Part shown: positions 36,557-45,232 of the stretch, one piece after another
Position numbering within the stretch: the first letter of the stretch is position 1
Layout of the letters: every line of letters starts with the position of its first letter
From: Robiginitomaculum sp.
Lineage (GTDB): Bacteria > Pseudomonadota > Alphaproteobacteria > Caulobacterales > Maricaulaceae
DNA length: 64,000 nucleotides
Direction: 5' to 3'
NCBI GenBank assembly: GCA_021647375.1
Contig: JAKIUV010000002.1
Coordinates: forward strand, 1 to 64,000
Program-made: the position numbers and the translations under genes
The notes under the pieces: model-generated
What the model saw: only the letters and a program-made list of their open reading frames with translations
What the model was told of the DNA's origin: nothing
Databases searched by the model: none

Positions 36557-37528
36557 ATGTGGGCAAAAAACCACAATAATCCATATCGCAAGAATACGTG
36601 GCAGGTCGCCAACACCAAAACACGGCAAAGGCTACAGGTGCGTCTGGACAAAATTGCTTTTGACAGTTTTGCCCCGGCGCACATTCTTACAAGCCCGGAA
36701 ACCTTGGCGACCCCCCTAGTGCTTAGTTCTCCCCATTCTGGCCGCGATTACCCGCCAAGTTTTCTAGCCCAGTCCGGGCTTTCTCTGCACCAACTTCGCA
36801 ACAGCGAGGATTGTTATATTGACCGCCTTATCGAGCCGCTCACCGACTACGGCATTCCTATGATCGCCGCTAATTTCCCGCGAATATATTTGGACCTTAA
36901 CCGGGGGCCAGATGAATGGCCGCCGGAAGCATTGGCAAGTTATGACAATGCCCCCTCAACCAGCATCAGGCCAATATCGCCGCGCGCCCGTGCCGGGCTT
37001 GGCGTCGTGCCGTTGCGCATAGGCCCCGCCACAGATATTTACCCCCACGAAATCACCGGAAGATTGGTGCAAGGCCGACTGGACGCGCTATATTTTCCTT
37101 ATCATGATGCACTTCGGGGTTTGTTACAAAGCGCTAAAGAGCAATTTGGCCATACCCTGCTACTCGATTGCCACTCCATGCCCGGACACAGCACTGAGGG
37201 CGTACCGCGCGCAGACATCGTGCTGGGCAATTGCCACGGGGACAGTTGCCGCACGGGCACGATAGAATTCATACAGGCCGTTTTCACGTCTTTGGGATAT
37301 GATGTAATGCTTAATCACCCTTATGCGGGCGGGTACATCACTGCGCATTATGGCAGGCCGGACGACAATATCCAAGCCGTGCAAATTGAAATCAACAAGG
37401 ACTTATACTTAAACCCGGATACACTGGAACCCCATATTGGTATGGCAAAACTTGCCAACAACATGAAGACCGCCATATTGCAGATTAAAGATCACCTAAT
37501 TATTCCGGCGTCATTAGCAGCAGAGTAA
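36557..37528 (+). CDS. N-formylglutamate amidohydrolase-family protein
   Basis: The FGase family removes formate from N-formyl amino acids (histidine catabolism) using zinc. It has 323 residues from the ATG at 36557, seven bases after AAGGAAG; a longer frame to 36494 is unsupported. Motifs are LSSPHSGRDYPPSF, SEDCYIDRLIEPL, RIYLDLNRGPDEWPP, the DCHSMPGHSTEG metal site, HPYAGGYITAHYGRP, and QIEINKDLYL with the conserved Glu. No other hut genes are nearby, so a role in histidine use specifically is not shown; the family also includes deformylases of other N-formyl compounds. Confidence 0.88.
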   Translation: MWAKNHNNPYRKNTWQVANTKTRQRLQVRLDKIAFDSFAPAHILTSPETLATPLVLSSPHSGRDYPPSFLAQSGLSLHQLRNSEDCYIDRLIEPLTDYGIPMIAANFPRIYLDLNRGPDEWPPEALASYDNAPSTSIRPISPRARAGLGVVPLRIGPATDIYPHEITGRLVQGRLDALYFPYHDALRGLLQSAKEQFGHTLLLDCHSMPGHSTEGVPRADIVLGNCHGDSCRTGTIEFIQAVFTSLGYDVMLNHPYAGGYITAHYGRPDDNIQAVQIEINKDLYLNPDTLEPHIGMAKLANNMKTAILQIKDHLIIPASLAAE

Positions 37529-37617
37529 CCAGATTGATATTATGGATTTATTCTCAAGCCCGGTCGACGAGTTTTACGTCTGGAGTGCGTTGACACCCTC
37601 CTGTGATGTTCGCTAAT

Positions 37618-38028
37618 TCAAGCATTTTTCGGGCTATCAGCGGGAAAATGTGCTTTGGGGGGTGTTGGGCGTGTGAGTAAAAAAGCGGCAACACAAGACA
37701 AAATGATAATTTGTGCGACCAAAACAAAGGTTGGCACATTAATAATAACTGATATAGCGACGACAATTACCATAGTTAAAACGCTCAAAAACTTTGCGCG
37801 CGGCGCAATGGCTCTGTGTGTCTGCCAGTTTACAATCAATGGGCCAAAAACTTTATGAGTCACCAACCAGTTATGCAAGCGAGGTGAAGAGCGCGCAAAT
37901 GCGAAAGCAGCAACCAACATAAATGAGGTTGTGGGGAGCAATGGCAAGAACACCCCCACCGTCCCTAAGCCCAAGCAAATAAAGCCTAGGCAAAGCCAGA
38001 AAAGACGAATTGGGGAGAATGTTTTCAC
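37618..38028 (-). CDS. DUF454 (YbaN-like) membrane protein
   Basis: A 136-residue inner-membrane protein with the diagnostic start FWLCLGFICLGLGTVGVFLPLLPTTSFMLVAAFAFARSSPR, then LVTHKVFGPLI and AIAPRAKFLSVLTM, and two further hydrophobic segments to about residue 118. The family is widespread and functionally uncharacterised. It converges on the FGase gene with 89 bases between the stops, where I see no strong terminator. Confidence 0.88.
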   Translation of the reverse strand: MKTFSPIRLFWLCLGFICLGLGTVGVFLPLLPTTSFMLVAAFAFARSSPRLHNWLVTHKVFGPLIVNWQTHRAIAPRAKFLSVLTMVIVVAISVIINVPTFVLVAQIIILSCVAAFLLTRPTPPKAHFPADSPKNA

Positions 38029-38090
38029 TATGTCTCAATACTTGTTGCGGGTTCTTAGAAAGATTATTTCATTTCCAAGTTTGACTAATT

Positions 38091-39500
38091 TTAAAGTGCC
38101 TTAATAATATCCTCAACCATTTTCTTGGCGTCGGCGAGCAGCATCATGGTGCCGTCTGCGTAAAACAAATCGTTGTCGATACCGGCATAGCCAGCGGACA
38201 ATGAGCGCTTGACGAATAGCACAGTTGTGGCCTTGTCCACATCCAAAATCGGCATGCCGTATATGGGGCTTTCCGAATCGGTTTTGGCCGCAGGATTGGT
38301 GACATCATTGGCGCCGATAACGAAAGCAACTTCGGCATTGGCAAATTCGGAATTGATGTCTTCAAGCTCGAACACCTCATCATATGGCACATTGGCTTCG
38401 GCGAGCAAAACATTCATATGGCCGGGCATACGACCCGCAACCGGGTGGATTGCATAGACAACTTCGACACCTTCTTCTTTAAGCTTGTCGGCCATTTCAC
38501 GGGTGGCGTGTTGCGCTTGGGCAACGGCCAGCCCGTAACCGGGAACAATGATAACTTTGGACGCATTCTTCATGATAAAGGCCGCGTCTTCAGCAGAACC
38601 TTGTTTGACCGGGCGCTGTGCTTTTTCGCCGCCGCTGGACGTAGGTTCGGCGCCAAAGCCGCCGAGAATAACGCTGATGAAACTACGGTTCATGGCTTTG
38701 CACATAATATAGGACAGAATAGCACCTGAGGAGCCGACCAAAGCACCCGTAACGATAAGCGCCACATTGCCAAGGGTAAAGCCGAGCGCCGCCGCCGCCC
38801 AGCCCGAATAGGAATTGAGCATGGAAATAACCACAGGCATATCCGCACCGCCAATGGGGATAATCAACAAGAAACCGAGCAAGAAAGCGATAGCAACAAT
38901 AACCAAGAAGACATTTTGGTCGGCGCCACCAGAGCGCATTAACATACCGACGAGGACGGCAATGCCGAGGCCAAGCAACAGGTTTAATAAATGCTGGCCC
39001 TTAAAGGTTATTGGTGCGCCGGACATATTGCCGTTCAATTTAAGAAAGGCGATGACAGAGCCGGAAAACGTAATGGCACCAATCGCCGCACCCAAAGATA
39101 ATTCCAAAAGGCTTATACCGTGAATTTCACCGACCTCGCCAATGCCAAAATTGTGGGGCGCAAAGAACGCCGCAACAGCCACACATACGGCGGCCATACC
39201 GACCAATGAGTGAAAGCCAGCGATGAGTTGCGGCATATCGGTCATGGGGATTTTCTTGGCAATAAGCGCTCCAAGACCGCCGCCAATCACCAAGGCAATC
39301 AGCATCAAAATGAGACCTGTTCCGCTAATACCGTAGAAAAGCATGGTGGTGATGATGGCAATAGCAATGCCAATCATGCCAAACACATTACCGCGCCGCG
39401 ACGACGCAGGCGAAGACAGCCCGTGCAGGGACAAAATAAACAAGACGCCAGAGACCATATACAGGACGGCGGCGAGGTTGGGTGTCATTGAAAAGCTCAC
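38091..39500 (-). CDS. pntB: NAD(P) transhydrogenase subunit beta
   Basis: The proton-translocating transhydrogenase couples the proton gradient to hydride transfer from NADH to NADP. The 469-residue beta subunit has about nine membrane helices in residues 1-265, then the NADP-binding domain III: VIIVPGYGLAVAQAQHATREMADKL, HPVAGRMPGHMNVLLAEANVPYD, and IGANDVTNPAA with KRSLSAGYAGIDN. It forms a complete complex with the two genes just upstream, all in one operon. Confidence 0.97.
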   Translation of the reverse strand: MSFSMTPNLAAVLYMVSGVLFILSLHGLSSPASSRRGNVFGMIGIAIAIITTMLFYGISGTGLILMLIALVIGGGLGALIAKKIPMTDMPQLIAGFHSLVGMAAVCVAVAAFFAPHNFGIGEVGEIHGISLLELSLGAAIGAITFSGSVIAFLKLNGNMSGAPITFKGQHLLNLLLGLGIAVLVGMLMRSGGADQNVFLVIVAIAFLLGFLLIIPIGGADMPVVISMLNSYSGWAAAALGFTLGNVALIVTGALVGSSGAILSYIMCKAMNRSFISVILGGFGAEPTSSGGEKAQRPVKQGSAEDAAFIMKNASKVIIVPGYGLAVAQAQHATREMADKLKEEGVEVVYAIHPVAGRMPGHMNVLLAEANVPYDEVFELEDINSEFANAEVAFVIGANDVTNPAAKTDSESPIYGMPILDVDKATTVLFVKRSLSAGYAGIDNDLFYADGTMMLLADAKKMVEDIIKAL

Positions 39501-39503
39501 GTC

Positions 39504-39827
39504 TTACCCCTTCTTCTTATACATGGCGAGCATGCGTTGGGTGACTAGGAAGCCGCCAAAAATATTTACGGCGCACAAGAGGGTGGCGACGAATCCTAGC
39601 CCGCTGGCTAGGTTGATGCCATCTGCTGCGGCTGTGGATACGGCAACAAGCGCCCCCACGATAATCACCGAGGAGATTGCATTGGTCACGGCCATGAGCG
39701 GGGTGTGCAGGGCTGGGGTCACTGCCCACACCACAAAATAGCCAACAAAAATCGCCAGTACAAATATCGCCAGTTGAAAGACAACGGGGGAAATTGCTGC
39801 ACCGCCTGCCATAATTATCATTTCCAT
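39504..39827 (-). CDS. pntAB: NAD(P) transhydrogenase subunit alpha part 2
   Basis: The 107-residue membrane part of the alpha subunit (domain II) with three helices: FQLAIFVLAIFVGYFVVW, TNAISSVIIVGALVAV and GLGFVATLLCAVNIFGGFLV. The TPALHTPLMAVTNAIS segment is strongly family-specific. In many alphaproteobacteria the alpha subunit is split into two polypeptides, as here. The gene lies three bases before pntB. Confidence 0.95.
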   Translation of the reverse strand: MEMIIMAGGAAISPVVFQLAIFVLAIFVGYFVVWAVTPALHTPLMAVTNAISSVIIVGALVAVSTAAADGINLASGLGFVATLLCAVNIFGGFLVTQRMLAMYKKKG

Positions 39828-39851
39828 GTTATTATCCTCAATTCATATCGG

Positions 39852-40979
39852 TTAAACTAGCCGTTCATGCACAACTTCGCCGTCTCTCGTAAGAGCGCAG
39901 CCCTGAATGATCTCGTCGTCCCAGTCTGGTATATATGCGCCGTCTTCGCTCGTTACCAGCGGTAAGAAGTTGCGGATATTGCGGGCGAATAATGACGAGC
40001 TATCTGCCGCCATACGGGACGGCCAATTTAAGAGGCCGACTATTTTGACGCCGTTTGCCGTAGTGACAATTTCGCCGGGCTTGGCACCCTCAACATTGCC
40101 GCCGCGTTCTATGGCCAAATCAACCAGAACCGAACCTGGCTTCATGGTCTTGATCATAGCTTTGGTGATGAGGCGTGGTGCAGGTCGCCCAGGTATCAGC
40201 GCCGTGGTGATAACAATATCTTGCTTGGCAATATGTTTGGCGGTGAGTTCCGTTTGCAGTTTTTGGTATTCCGCAGACATCTGCTTGGCATAGCCACCTG
40301 CCGTTTCGGCCTCTTTAAATTCTTCATTTTCAACCGCGATAAATTTAGCACCGAGGGACGCAACTTGTTCTTTTGTGGCGGGGCGCACATCTGTGGCCGT
40401 GGTCACGGCACCGAGGCGTCTCGCCGTGGCAATAGCTTGCAAGCCTGCAACCCCGACACCCATAATAAAAGTTTTGGCCGGAGCAATGGTGCCCGCCGCC
40501 GTCATCATCATCGGGAAGGCACGGCCATAAATGGCAGCGGCTTCGACAACACTTCTATAGCCGGAGAGATTGGATTGGGACGAAAGAATATCCATGCTTT
40601 GGGCGCGGGAAATGCGCGGAATATATTCGCCTGCAAATGCCGTGACGCCGGCCTTAGCGCAAGCCTTGGCGTAATCAGGATGGTCGGTCGGGTTCATCAG
40701 GCCAAAAATGCCTGCGCCCTTTTTCATTTTAGCCACAAGGGCTTTAGTGCCGCCGTTAATGGACATGATGAAATCTGCGGATTTTACACAGGCATCGTTC
40801 GTGGCACTAATAGACGCCCCTGCGTCTTTATAGTCTACATCACTGAAATTGGCTTTCTTGCCCGCGCCTTTGGTGACGTTTACGGTATGACCTGCGGCGA
40901 CATAAAACTTGACCGCGTCTGGTGTAGCCGCGACCCGGGCTTCGTCTGCACCCGTTTCTTTAATGACTGCAATTTTCAA
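39852..40979 (-). CDS. pntAA: NAD(P) transhydrogenase subunit alpha part 1
   Basis: The 375-residue NAD(H)-binding domain I of the transhydrogenase, cytosolic. It shows EARVAATPDAVKFY, the RISRAQSMDILSSQSNLSGYRSV segment typical of the AlaDH/PNT family, the nucleotide fold VMGVGVAGLQAIATARRLGA with TATDVRPA, a mobile-loop region near residue 225, and PRLITKAMIKTMKPGSVLVDLAIERGGN. It is separated from pntAB by 24 bases and is the first pnt gene in the operon, just after the small oxidase subunit gene. Confidence 0.96.
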   Translation of the reverse strand: MKIAVIKETGADEARVAATPDAVKFYVAAGHTVNVTKGAGKKANFSDVDYKDAGASISATNDACVKSADFIMSINGGTKALVAKMKKGAGIFGLMNPTDHPDYAKACAKAGVTAFAGEYIPRISRAQSMDILSSQSNLSGYRSVVEAAAIYGRAFPMMMTAAGTIAPAKTFIMGVGVAGLQAIATARRLGAVTTATDVRPATKEQVASLGAKFIAVENEEFKEAETAGGYAKQMSAEYQKLQTELTAKHIAKQDIVITTALIPGRPAPRLITKAMIKTMKPGSVLVDLAIERGGNVEGAKPGEIVTTANGVKIVGLLNWPSRMAADSSSLFARNIRNFLPLVTSEDGAYIPDWDDEIIQGCALTRDGEVVHERLV

Positions 40980-41008
40980 GATGTTGTCCTTTTAAAAAGT
41001 ACGGAGAT

Positions 41009-41296
41009 TTAGGTTATAGCCGAGAAGAATATGCCAATCACGCCTGCCAAAATGGCCAATCCAAACAAGGTGGCATACCAACCGCCGCCGAGTTTGAAAG
41101 CCGGGGCAATAACAACGCCAACAATAAATGAAATGACCAATGCAAGTGGCCAGCCCAATTTAGCGCCGAACACCAAAATCGGCATCAGCAAAACAACAAT
41201 GAAAAATGCTGTGAAAAATGCTGACAACCGAACAAAACCTTTGAAGGTTTTGTCTTGGCCGACGATGGACATATTGCCGTGAACGTAATCTGACAT
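41009..41296 (-). CDS. aa3-type cytochrome c oxidase subunit IV-like protein
   Basis: A 95-residue membrane protein with the alphaproteobacterial COX4_pro_2 N-terminal signature YVHGNMSIVGQDKTFKGFVRL, followed here by three hydrophobic segments (about 24-43, 50-66 and 74-93) rather than the single helix of the minimal subunit. It lies 29 bases upstream of pntAA in the same direction, suggesting cotranscription of a respiratory-chain accessory with the transhydrogenase. The longer hydrophobic C-terminus is a point of difference from the classical subunit. Confidence 0.75.
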   Translation of the reverse strand: MSDYVHGNMSIVGQDKTFKGFVRLSAFFTAFFIVVLLMPILVFGAKLGWPLALVISFIVGVVIAPAFKLGGGWYATLFGLAILAGVIGIFFSAIT

Positions 41297-41411
41297 GAAA
41301 TGCTCCTAATCTAGTCTATGTGTTTAATTTGAAGTTCAAATAACACGGTAATCATTGCACATACAAGTGCCGGATTTCGATTATATGGGCAATTCAAATA
41401 AAATATTCCTC

Positions 41412-41452
41412 CGTTCAAATGAATTTCTAAAAATAAACAAGATATTTGAACG
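41412..41452. promoter_or_regulatory. Inverted repeat upstream of the sigma-54 activator gene
   Basis: Arms cgttcaaat (41412-41420) and atttgaacg (41444-41452) are perfect 9-mers separated by 23 AT-rich bases, in the 279-base region between the divergent oxidase-subunit and response-regulator genes. A regulator dimer site or looping operator is possible; nothing else in this region is recognisable. Confidence 0.4.
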
Positions 41453-41575
41453 ACCTTAAGAGCATTTTTACGCCTCTGTGGCATATTGGACGTCGAAATG
41501 AGTTGGGAAAACCCGACCTCATGCTCGCTAGCGCTTATCTTGGTATGCTTTTGGGCAGTAAAACAGGTGAATAAA

Positions 41576-43042
41576 ATGGGCAAAACGGTACTTATCGTTG
41601 ATGATGATCCGACTCAGCGGCGCATATTGCAGGCGGTGATCGAGAAAAGCGGCTTTTCTACATTACAAGCTTCCGACGGCGATGGGGCGCTTGATATTGC
41701 TTTGTCACCAGATGGTAAAAAAATTGATTTGATGTTGCTCGACTTGGTGATGCCGGGCCGCGACGGTATGGACACCCTCAAAGAATTATCGGCAAAGCGC
41801 CCAGAATTACCCGTGATTGTGCTAACGGGCAAAGGCAGTATCGACGCCGTTGTTGCCGCTATGCAGGCGGGGGCACGAGATTTTTTGGTCAAACCAGCCA
41901 GCCGCGAACGTATTGTGGTTTCCTTGCGCAATGCGCTAGAATTGAAGACCCTAGTTGGCGAAGTAACGCGGCTTAAGAAAAGTAGTGCAGGCGAGCTGAC
42001 CTTTGACGACCTTATCGGCAATGCATCATCTATGCGCAGCGTCGTTGCCATGGGCGAGCGCGGTGCCAAGGCTAATATTCCGATCCTGATTACGGGCGAA
42101 AGCGGTGTTGGTAAAGAAGTTGTCGCCCGCGCCATTCAAGGTACATCCGAGCGTATTGGTCGCCCGTTCATTACGGTCAACTGCGGCGCTATTCCAGAAA
42201 ATTTGGTCGAGAGTATTTTGTTTGGCCACGAAAAGGGTAGCTTTACGGGTGCGAATACCAAGCATCTTGGGAAATTCCAAGAGGCCAATACGGGTACGTT
42301 ATTCCTCGATGAGGTTGGTGAATTACCCCTCGCTATGCAAGTTAAATTGCTACGGGTTCTCCAAGAAGGCGAGGTTGACCCTATTGGTTCAAAGCGCCCG
42401 ATCAAAGTTGATGTGCGGATTATCTCAGCTACCAACCGCGACCTAGCAGAAGCTGTGAAAGCGGGGGAATTCCGCGAAGATTTGTATTACCGTCTCAATG
42501 TCTTTCCGATTGAAATTCCGGCTCTGCGGGATCGCCGCGAGGATATTTCGGCTTTGCTTGAACACTTTATCAAGCGGGTTAATGCCCAAGAACGCCGTAG
42601 TGTGCGCGGGGTCGATGCAGCGGCACTTGATATGCTGAAAAACTTTGATTGGCCCGGCAATGTACGGCAATTGGAAAACACCGTGTTCCGTGCGGTTATT
42701 CTGTCGGACGGACATACTTTGCAGCCGCAAGATTTTCCGCAAATATCTGGTATGGCTCCGGCAATTCCGGTTCAAGAAGTGGCTGGTTTGCAAAAAGAAG
42801 TGCCAGGCAAGGCCACTAATTTGGGCGAGGAGGAGAGCAATAAACTCAAATTCCTTGACCGCAGTGGGCACCTACGGTCTCTCGAAGATATTGAACGTGA
42901 TCTGATCCAGTTCGCCATTGAAAACTATTCCGGGCACATGTCCGAAGTGGCAAGGCGTCTCGGTATTGGTCGCTCGACCCTGTACCGCAAAGTGCGGGAG
43001 CACGAACTGGATACGGATGTTAAACAAGTCGCGCAAAAATAA
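41576..43042 (+). CDS. Sigma-54-dependent response regulator, TacA/NtrC-like
   Basis: A 488-residue enhancer-binding protein from the ATG at 41576 (AGGTG upstream). Receiver domain (1-125) with Asp9-Asp11 and phospho-site Asp56; AAA+ domain with Walker A GESGVGKE (174-181), sigma-54 contact loop GSFTGA (221-226, a Ser variant of GAFTGA), Walker B TLFLDEVGEL, and ISATNRDL. A C-terminal Fis-type helix-turn-helix follows (HMSEVARRLGIGRSTLYRKV). The GKTVLIVDDDPTQRR start resembles TacA, which in Caulobacter drives stalk genes; this is recollection and should be treated as tentative. Confidence 0.9.
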   Translation: MGKTVLIVDDDPTQRRILQAVIEKSGFSTLQASDGDGALDIALSPDGKKIDLMLLDLVMPGRDGMDTLKELSAKRPELPVIVLTGKGSIDAVVAAMQAGARDFLVKPASRERIVVSLRNALELKTLVGEVTRLKKSSAGELTFDDLIGNASSMRSVVAMGERGAKANIPILITGESGVGKEVVARAIQGTSERIGRPFITVNCGAIPENLVESILFGHEKGSFTGANTKHLGKFQEANTGTLFLDEVGELPLAMQVKLLRVLQEGEVDPIGSKRPIKVDVRIISATNRDLAEAVKAGEFREDLYYRLNVFPIEIPALRDRREDISALLEHFIKRVNAQERRSVRGVDAAALDMLKNFDWPGNVRQLENTVFRAVILSDGHTLQPQDFPQISGMAPAIPVQEVAGLQKEVPGKATNLGEEESNKLKFLDRSGHLRSLEDIERDLIQFAIENYSGHMSEVARRLGIGRSTLYRKVREHELDTDVKQVAQK

Positions 43043-43062
43043 TCGGATCAACCAGATATATT

Positions 43063-43075
43063 TGACAAATTGTCA
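43063..43075. promoter_or_regulatory. Short palindrome in the region upstream of the outer-membrane barrel gene
   Basis: tgacaa-a-ttgtca is a perfect 13-base dyad between the activator stop and the next gene, about 100 bases before its ATG. It includes a TTGACA hexamer that could serve as a -35 box, but no convincing -10 follows at 16-18 bases. No GG-N10-GC sigma-54 promoter is visible in this interval. Confidence 0.35.
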
Positions 43076-43173
43076 CACCCTGCCCCGTTTTAATGAGATT
43101 TAAACCTAATTTCCCTAATTTTACCCGTGAACCACGCGTGCGTGAACTGAAAACTAAATACGGGGGAAGCTTC

Positions 43174-44838
43174 ATGGCATCCAAAACGACAAAAGCTCTG
43201 TTAATGGCTGGTATTGCTGCCATCGCAATATCGACACCGATTTTAGCGTATAACGGTCTGGGCTTGCGCGGCGTCCAACAAGCCCCGCAAACATATGATA
43301 TGCAATATGCTGGCGGCGCCTATGTCGCTCCACAAGCCCAAAATATTTATCAGGGCTATTCTCAACAACAAAATTATGCCCGCCAGGAAGTTTCAGGCGC
43401 TTATCAAGCCCAGCAAGCAATTTATACGGGTTCTTATATTGAAGCAAATTCGCAAATTCCGGTTGGTAATTATACAGGCGGACTTGGCCTGCGCGGCGCT
43501 AGTCAAGTCTTTAACCCGGGCTTTAATGTTGGTGGAACCTCCGTGACCACAAATGTCAAGCACACCAGGCGCATGCTGGATTGGCAAGAAAATACCACAG
43601 GCAAAACACTAACCTTGCTGGCGAACCGCGCCAACGGAACATTAGCACCAAACTCATTGACTATAGGTGGTGCAATGAAAGCCGGGCTTATGTGGCAAAC
43701 CACATCCCAAGCGGGCGCATTTCCTATCTTGTCTCGCTTCCCTGATTTCACTGGCGGCACGGAAACTTCGTCCGGGGTTTTCGCGATTAACAATGCCGCC
43801 CTCGCATTCACAGGTAGTTTTGGCGACTGGACGAGCTTTTATCTCCAGCCTGAATATTCAGAGACCGAGTTTTTTGGTCAGGCAGAATTTCAGCTACGCA
43901 AGGCCTTTGTTGTCTTTGGTAATTTAGAGAAGACACCGTTTTACGCTGCGTTCGGGCGCAAGACGATAGATTTTGGTAATTTTGATGGCTATAATGCCTT
44001 CACCCAAACCGAAGCCCAGCACTATTTTTGGGCCGCAAGTGACCAGCCAGTTTTAGAGCTTGGCTATTACAATATGTATTCCGGCTTGAAATTATCCGCT
44101 ACCGCTTTTAGCGGCGGACGGCAATTACGCACCGCTTATGCCGGCGCGGAAAACGAAAATAAAATTGCCAATTTCGCGGCCAGCATAGAGAAAGAATTCC
44201 GCTTCGGGAACGGTAGTGCCTTCACCGTCGGCACTAGCTATTTGCACGATACTATCTACCGCAATAATTTCACGGCGCATACATTTGGCCTTATCGGTTC
44301 ATTGCCGCCGCCTGCGAACTTTATTTCCTACCGTAATGGCGCAGTTGATGCTTTCGCCGAATTTAACAGCCCGTCTTGGGATATGATGGTGGAATACACC
44401 ACTTCTCTCAAACCGTGGGGTGCCGCCATCCCGCAAGACGCCAACGGTTTTGTTGACCCCGCCTATATTATCGACCCGCTCGGCGCACCGGACGATATTA
44501 ACAATATTAGTTTTGACCAAAAACTAAGCGTGCTTACCGCGCAGGTTCGCTATAAGCCCTTATTGCCAAATGGCCGCCGCCTACAAGTCGCAGCCGTAGG
44601 TAGTTGGGGCAATATTGGCGATAATTTCATCGGTGTCGGCATTGGAGGTCAGCCCACGACATGGGAAAAAAACCAACAACATGCGCTCAGTGTTCAGTAC
44701 CCTGTTAGTGATTATCTCGATTTCGGTGTGGAATATGTCTACAATAAAGGCTTCATCCCCTTCGTAGCCCCGCAACTCGTCTCAAACGACGACGTAACCG
44801 CCCACGCGGTCAATGTAGGCTTTAAGGCAAGGTTTTAG
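43174..44838 (+). CDS. Outer-membrane beta-barrel protein with Gln/Tyr-rich N-terminal region
   Basis: A 554-residue exported protein from the ATG at 43174 (GGGGGAAG upstream), with a signal peptide ending at PILA (about residue 25). A low-complexity segment rich in Gln, Tyr and Ala follows (about 26-115), bounded by two copies of the motif GLGLRG. The rest is predicted beta-barrel: amphipathic strands such as WTSFYLQPEYSETEFFGQAEFQLRKAFVVFG and a C-terminal aromatic strand ending in Phe (GFKARF). It is porin-like, but I recognise no specific family. It directly follows the sigma-54 activator and could be a target of it (inference). Confidence 0.75.
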   Translation: MASKTTKALLMAGIAAIAISTPILAYNGLGLRGVQQAPQTYDMQYAGGAYVAPQAQNIYQGYSQQQNYARQEVSGAYQAQQAIYTGSYIEANSQIPVGNYTGGLGLRGASQVFNPGFNVGGTSVTTNVKHTRRMLDWQENTTGKTLTLLANRANGTLAPNSLTIGGAMKAGLMWQTTSQAGAFPILSRFPDFTGGTETSSGVFAINNAALAFTGSFGDWTSFYLQPEYSETEFFGQAEFQLRKAFVVFGNLEKTPFYAAFGRKTIDFGNFDGYNAFTQTEAQHYFWAASDQPVLELGYYNMYSGLKLSATAFSGGRQLRTAYAGAENENKIANFAASIEKEFRFGNGSAFTVGTSYLHDTIYRNNFTAHTFGLIGSLPPPANFISYRNGAVDAFAEFNSPSWDMMVEYTTSLKPWGAAIPQDANGFVDPAYIIDPLGAPDDINNISFDQKLSVLTAQVRYKPLLPNGRRLQVAAVGSWGNIGDNFIGVGIGGQPTTWEKNQQHALSVQYPVSDYLDFGVEYVYNKGFIPFVAPQLVSNDDVTAHAVNVGFKARF

Positions 44839-44851
44839 GTAAGTCGTTGTT

Positions 44852-45232
44852 CTAACGTATTAATTCTATCTGGATACCCATATCTATTTTCGCCCATGCT
44901 CGGTCAGCAGTGAGTACTTTTCTCTTCTTGATTATGCCAAGTGCAATACAAGACCTGTCCCCCAAGGATAAACCGAGCGATTTGGTTGTGTGTCTTATTT
45001 GTCCAGCCAGTATGGATGTTGGCGCATCAAAACTAATGATATTCATACCCAATGTAAGTAAAACGCGCTCGGCTGTTGCACCATCAATGCCGCGATCAAC
45101 CATTTTGGCAATGACCTCTGACGCATTTACGGCACTTATGGACGACCGACCAATAGATTTTGCAACGATTTTTGCCCCGGGTTCTTTCCATAAAAGCGCC
45201 AATACTGCTGAACTATCCAGTATAATACTCAT
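44852..45232 (-). CDS. vapC: PIN-domain ribonuclease toxin, VapC-like
   Basis: A 126-residue PIN-domain protein with four acidic active-site positions: Asp6 (ILDSSAV), Glu39 (NASEVIAK), Asp92 (LGDRSCIA) and Asp110 (LTADRAW). Members cut RNA, often initiator tRNA or rRNA, and are neutralised by the protein made from the gene just upstream, whose end it overlaps by four bases. Length is typical. The two form a classic type II toxin-antitoxin arrangement, antitoxin first. Confidence 0.9.
   Translation of the reverse strand: MSIILDSSAVLALLWKEPGAKIVAKSIGRSSISAVNASEVIAKMVDRGIDGATAERVLLTLGMNIISFDAPTSILAGQIRHTTKSLGLSLGDRSCIALGIIKKRKVLTADRAWAKIDMGIQIELIR

Noticed and set aside
43043..43173. A sigma-54 promoter for the outer-membrane barrel gene
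   Set aside because: No GG-N10-GC arrangement with flanking consensus bases is present in the interval.
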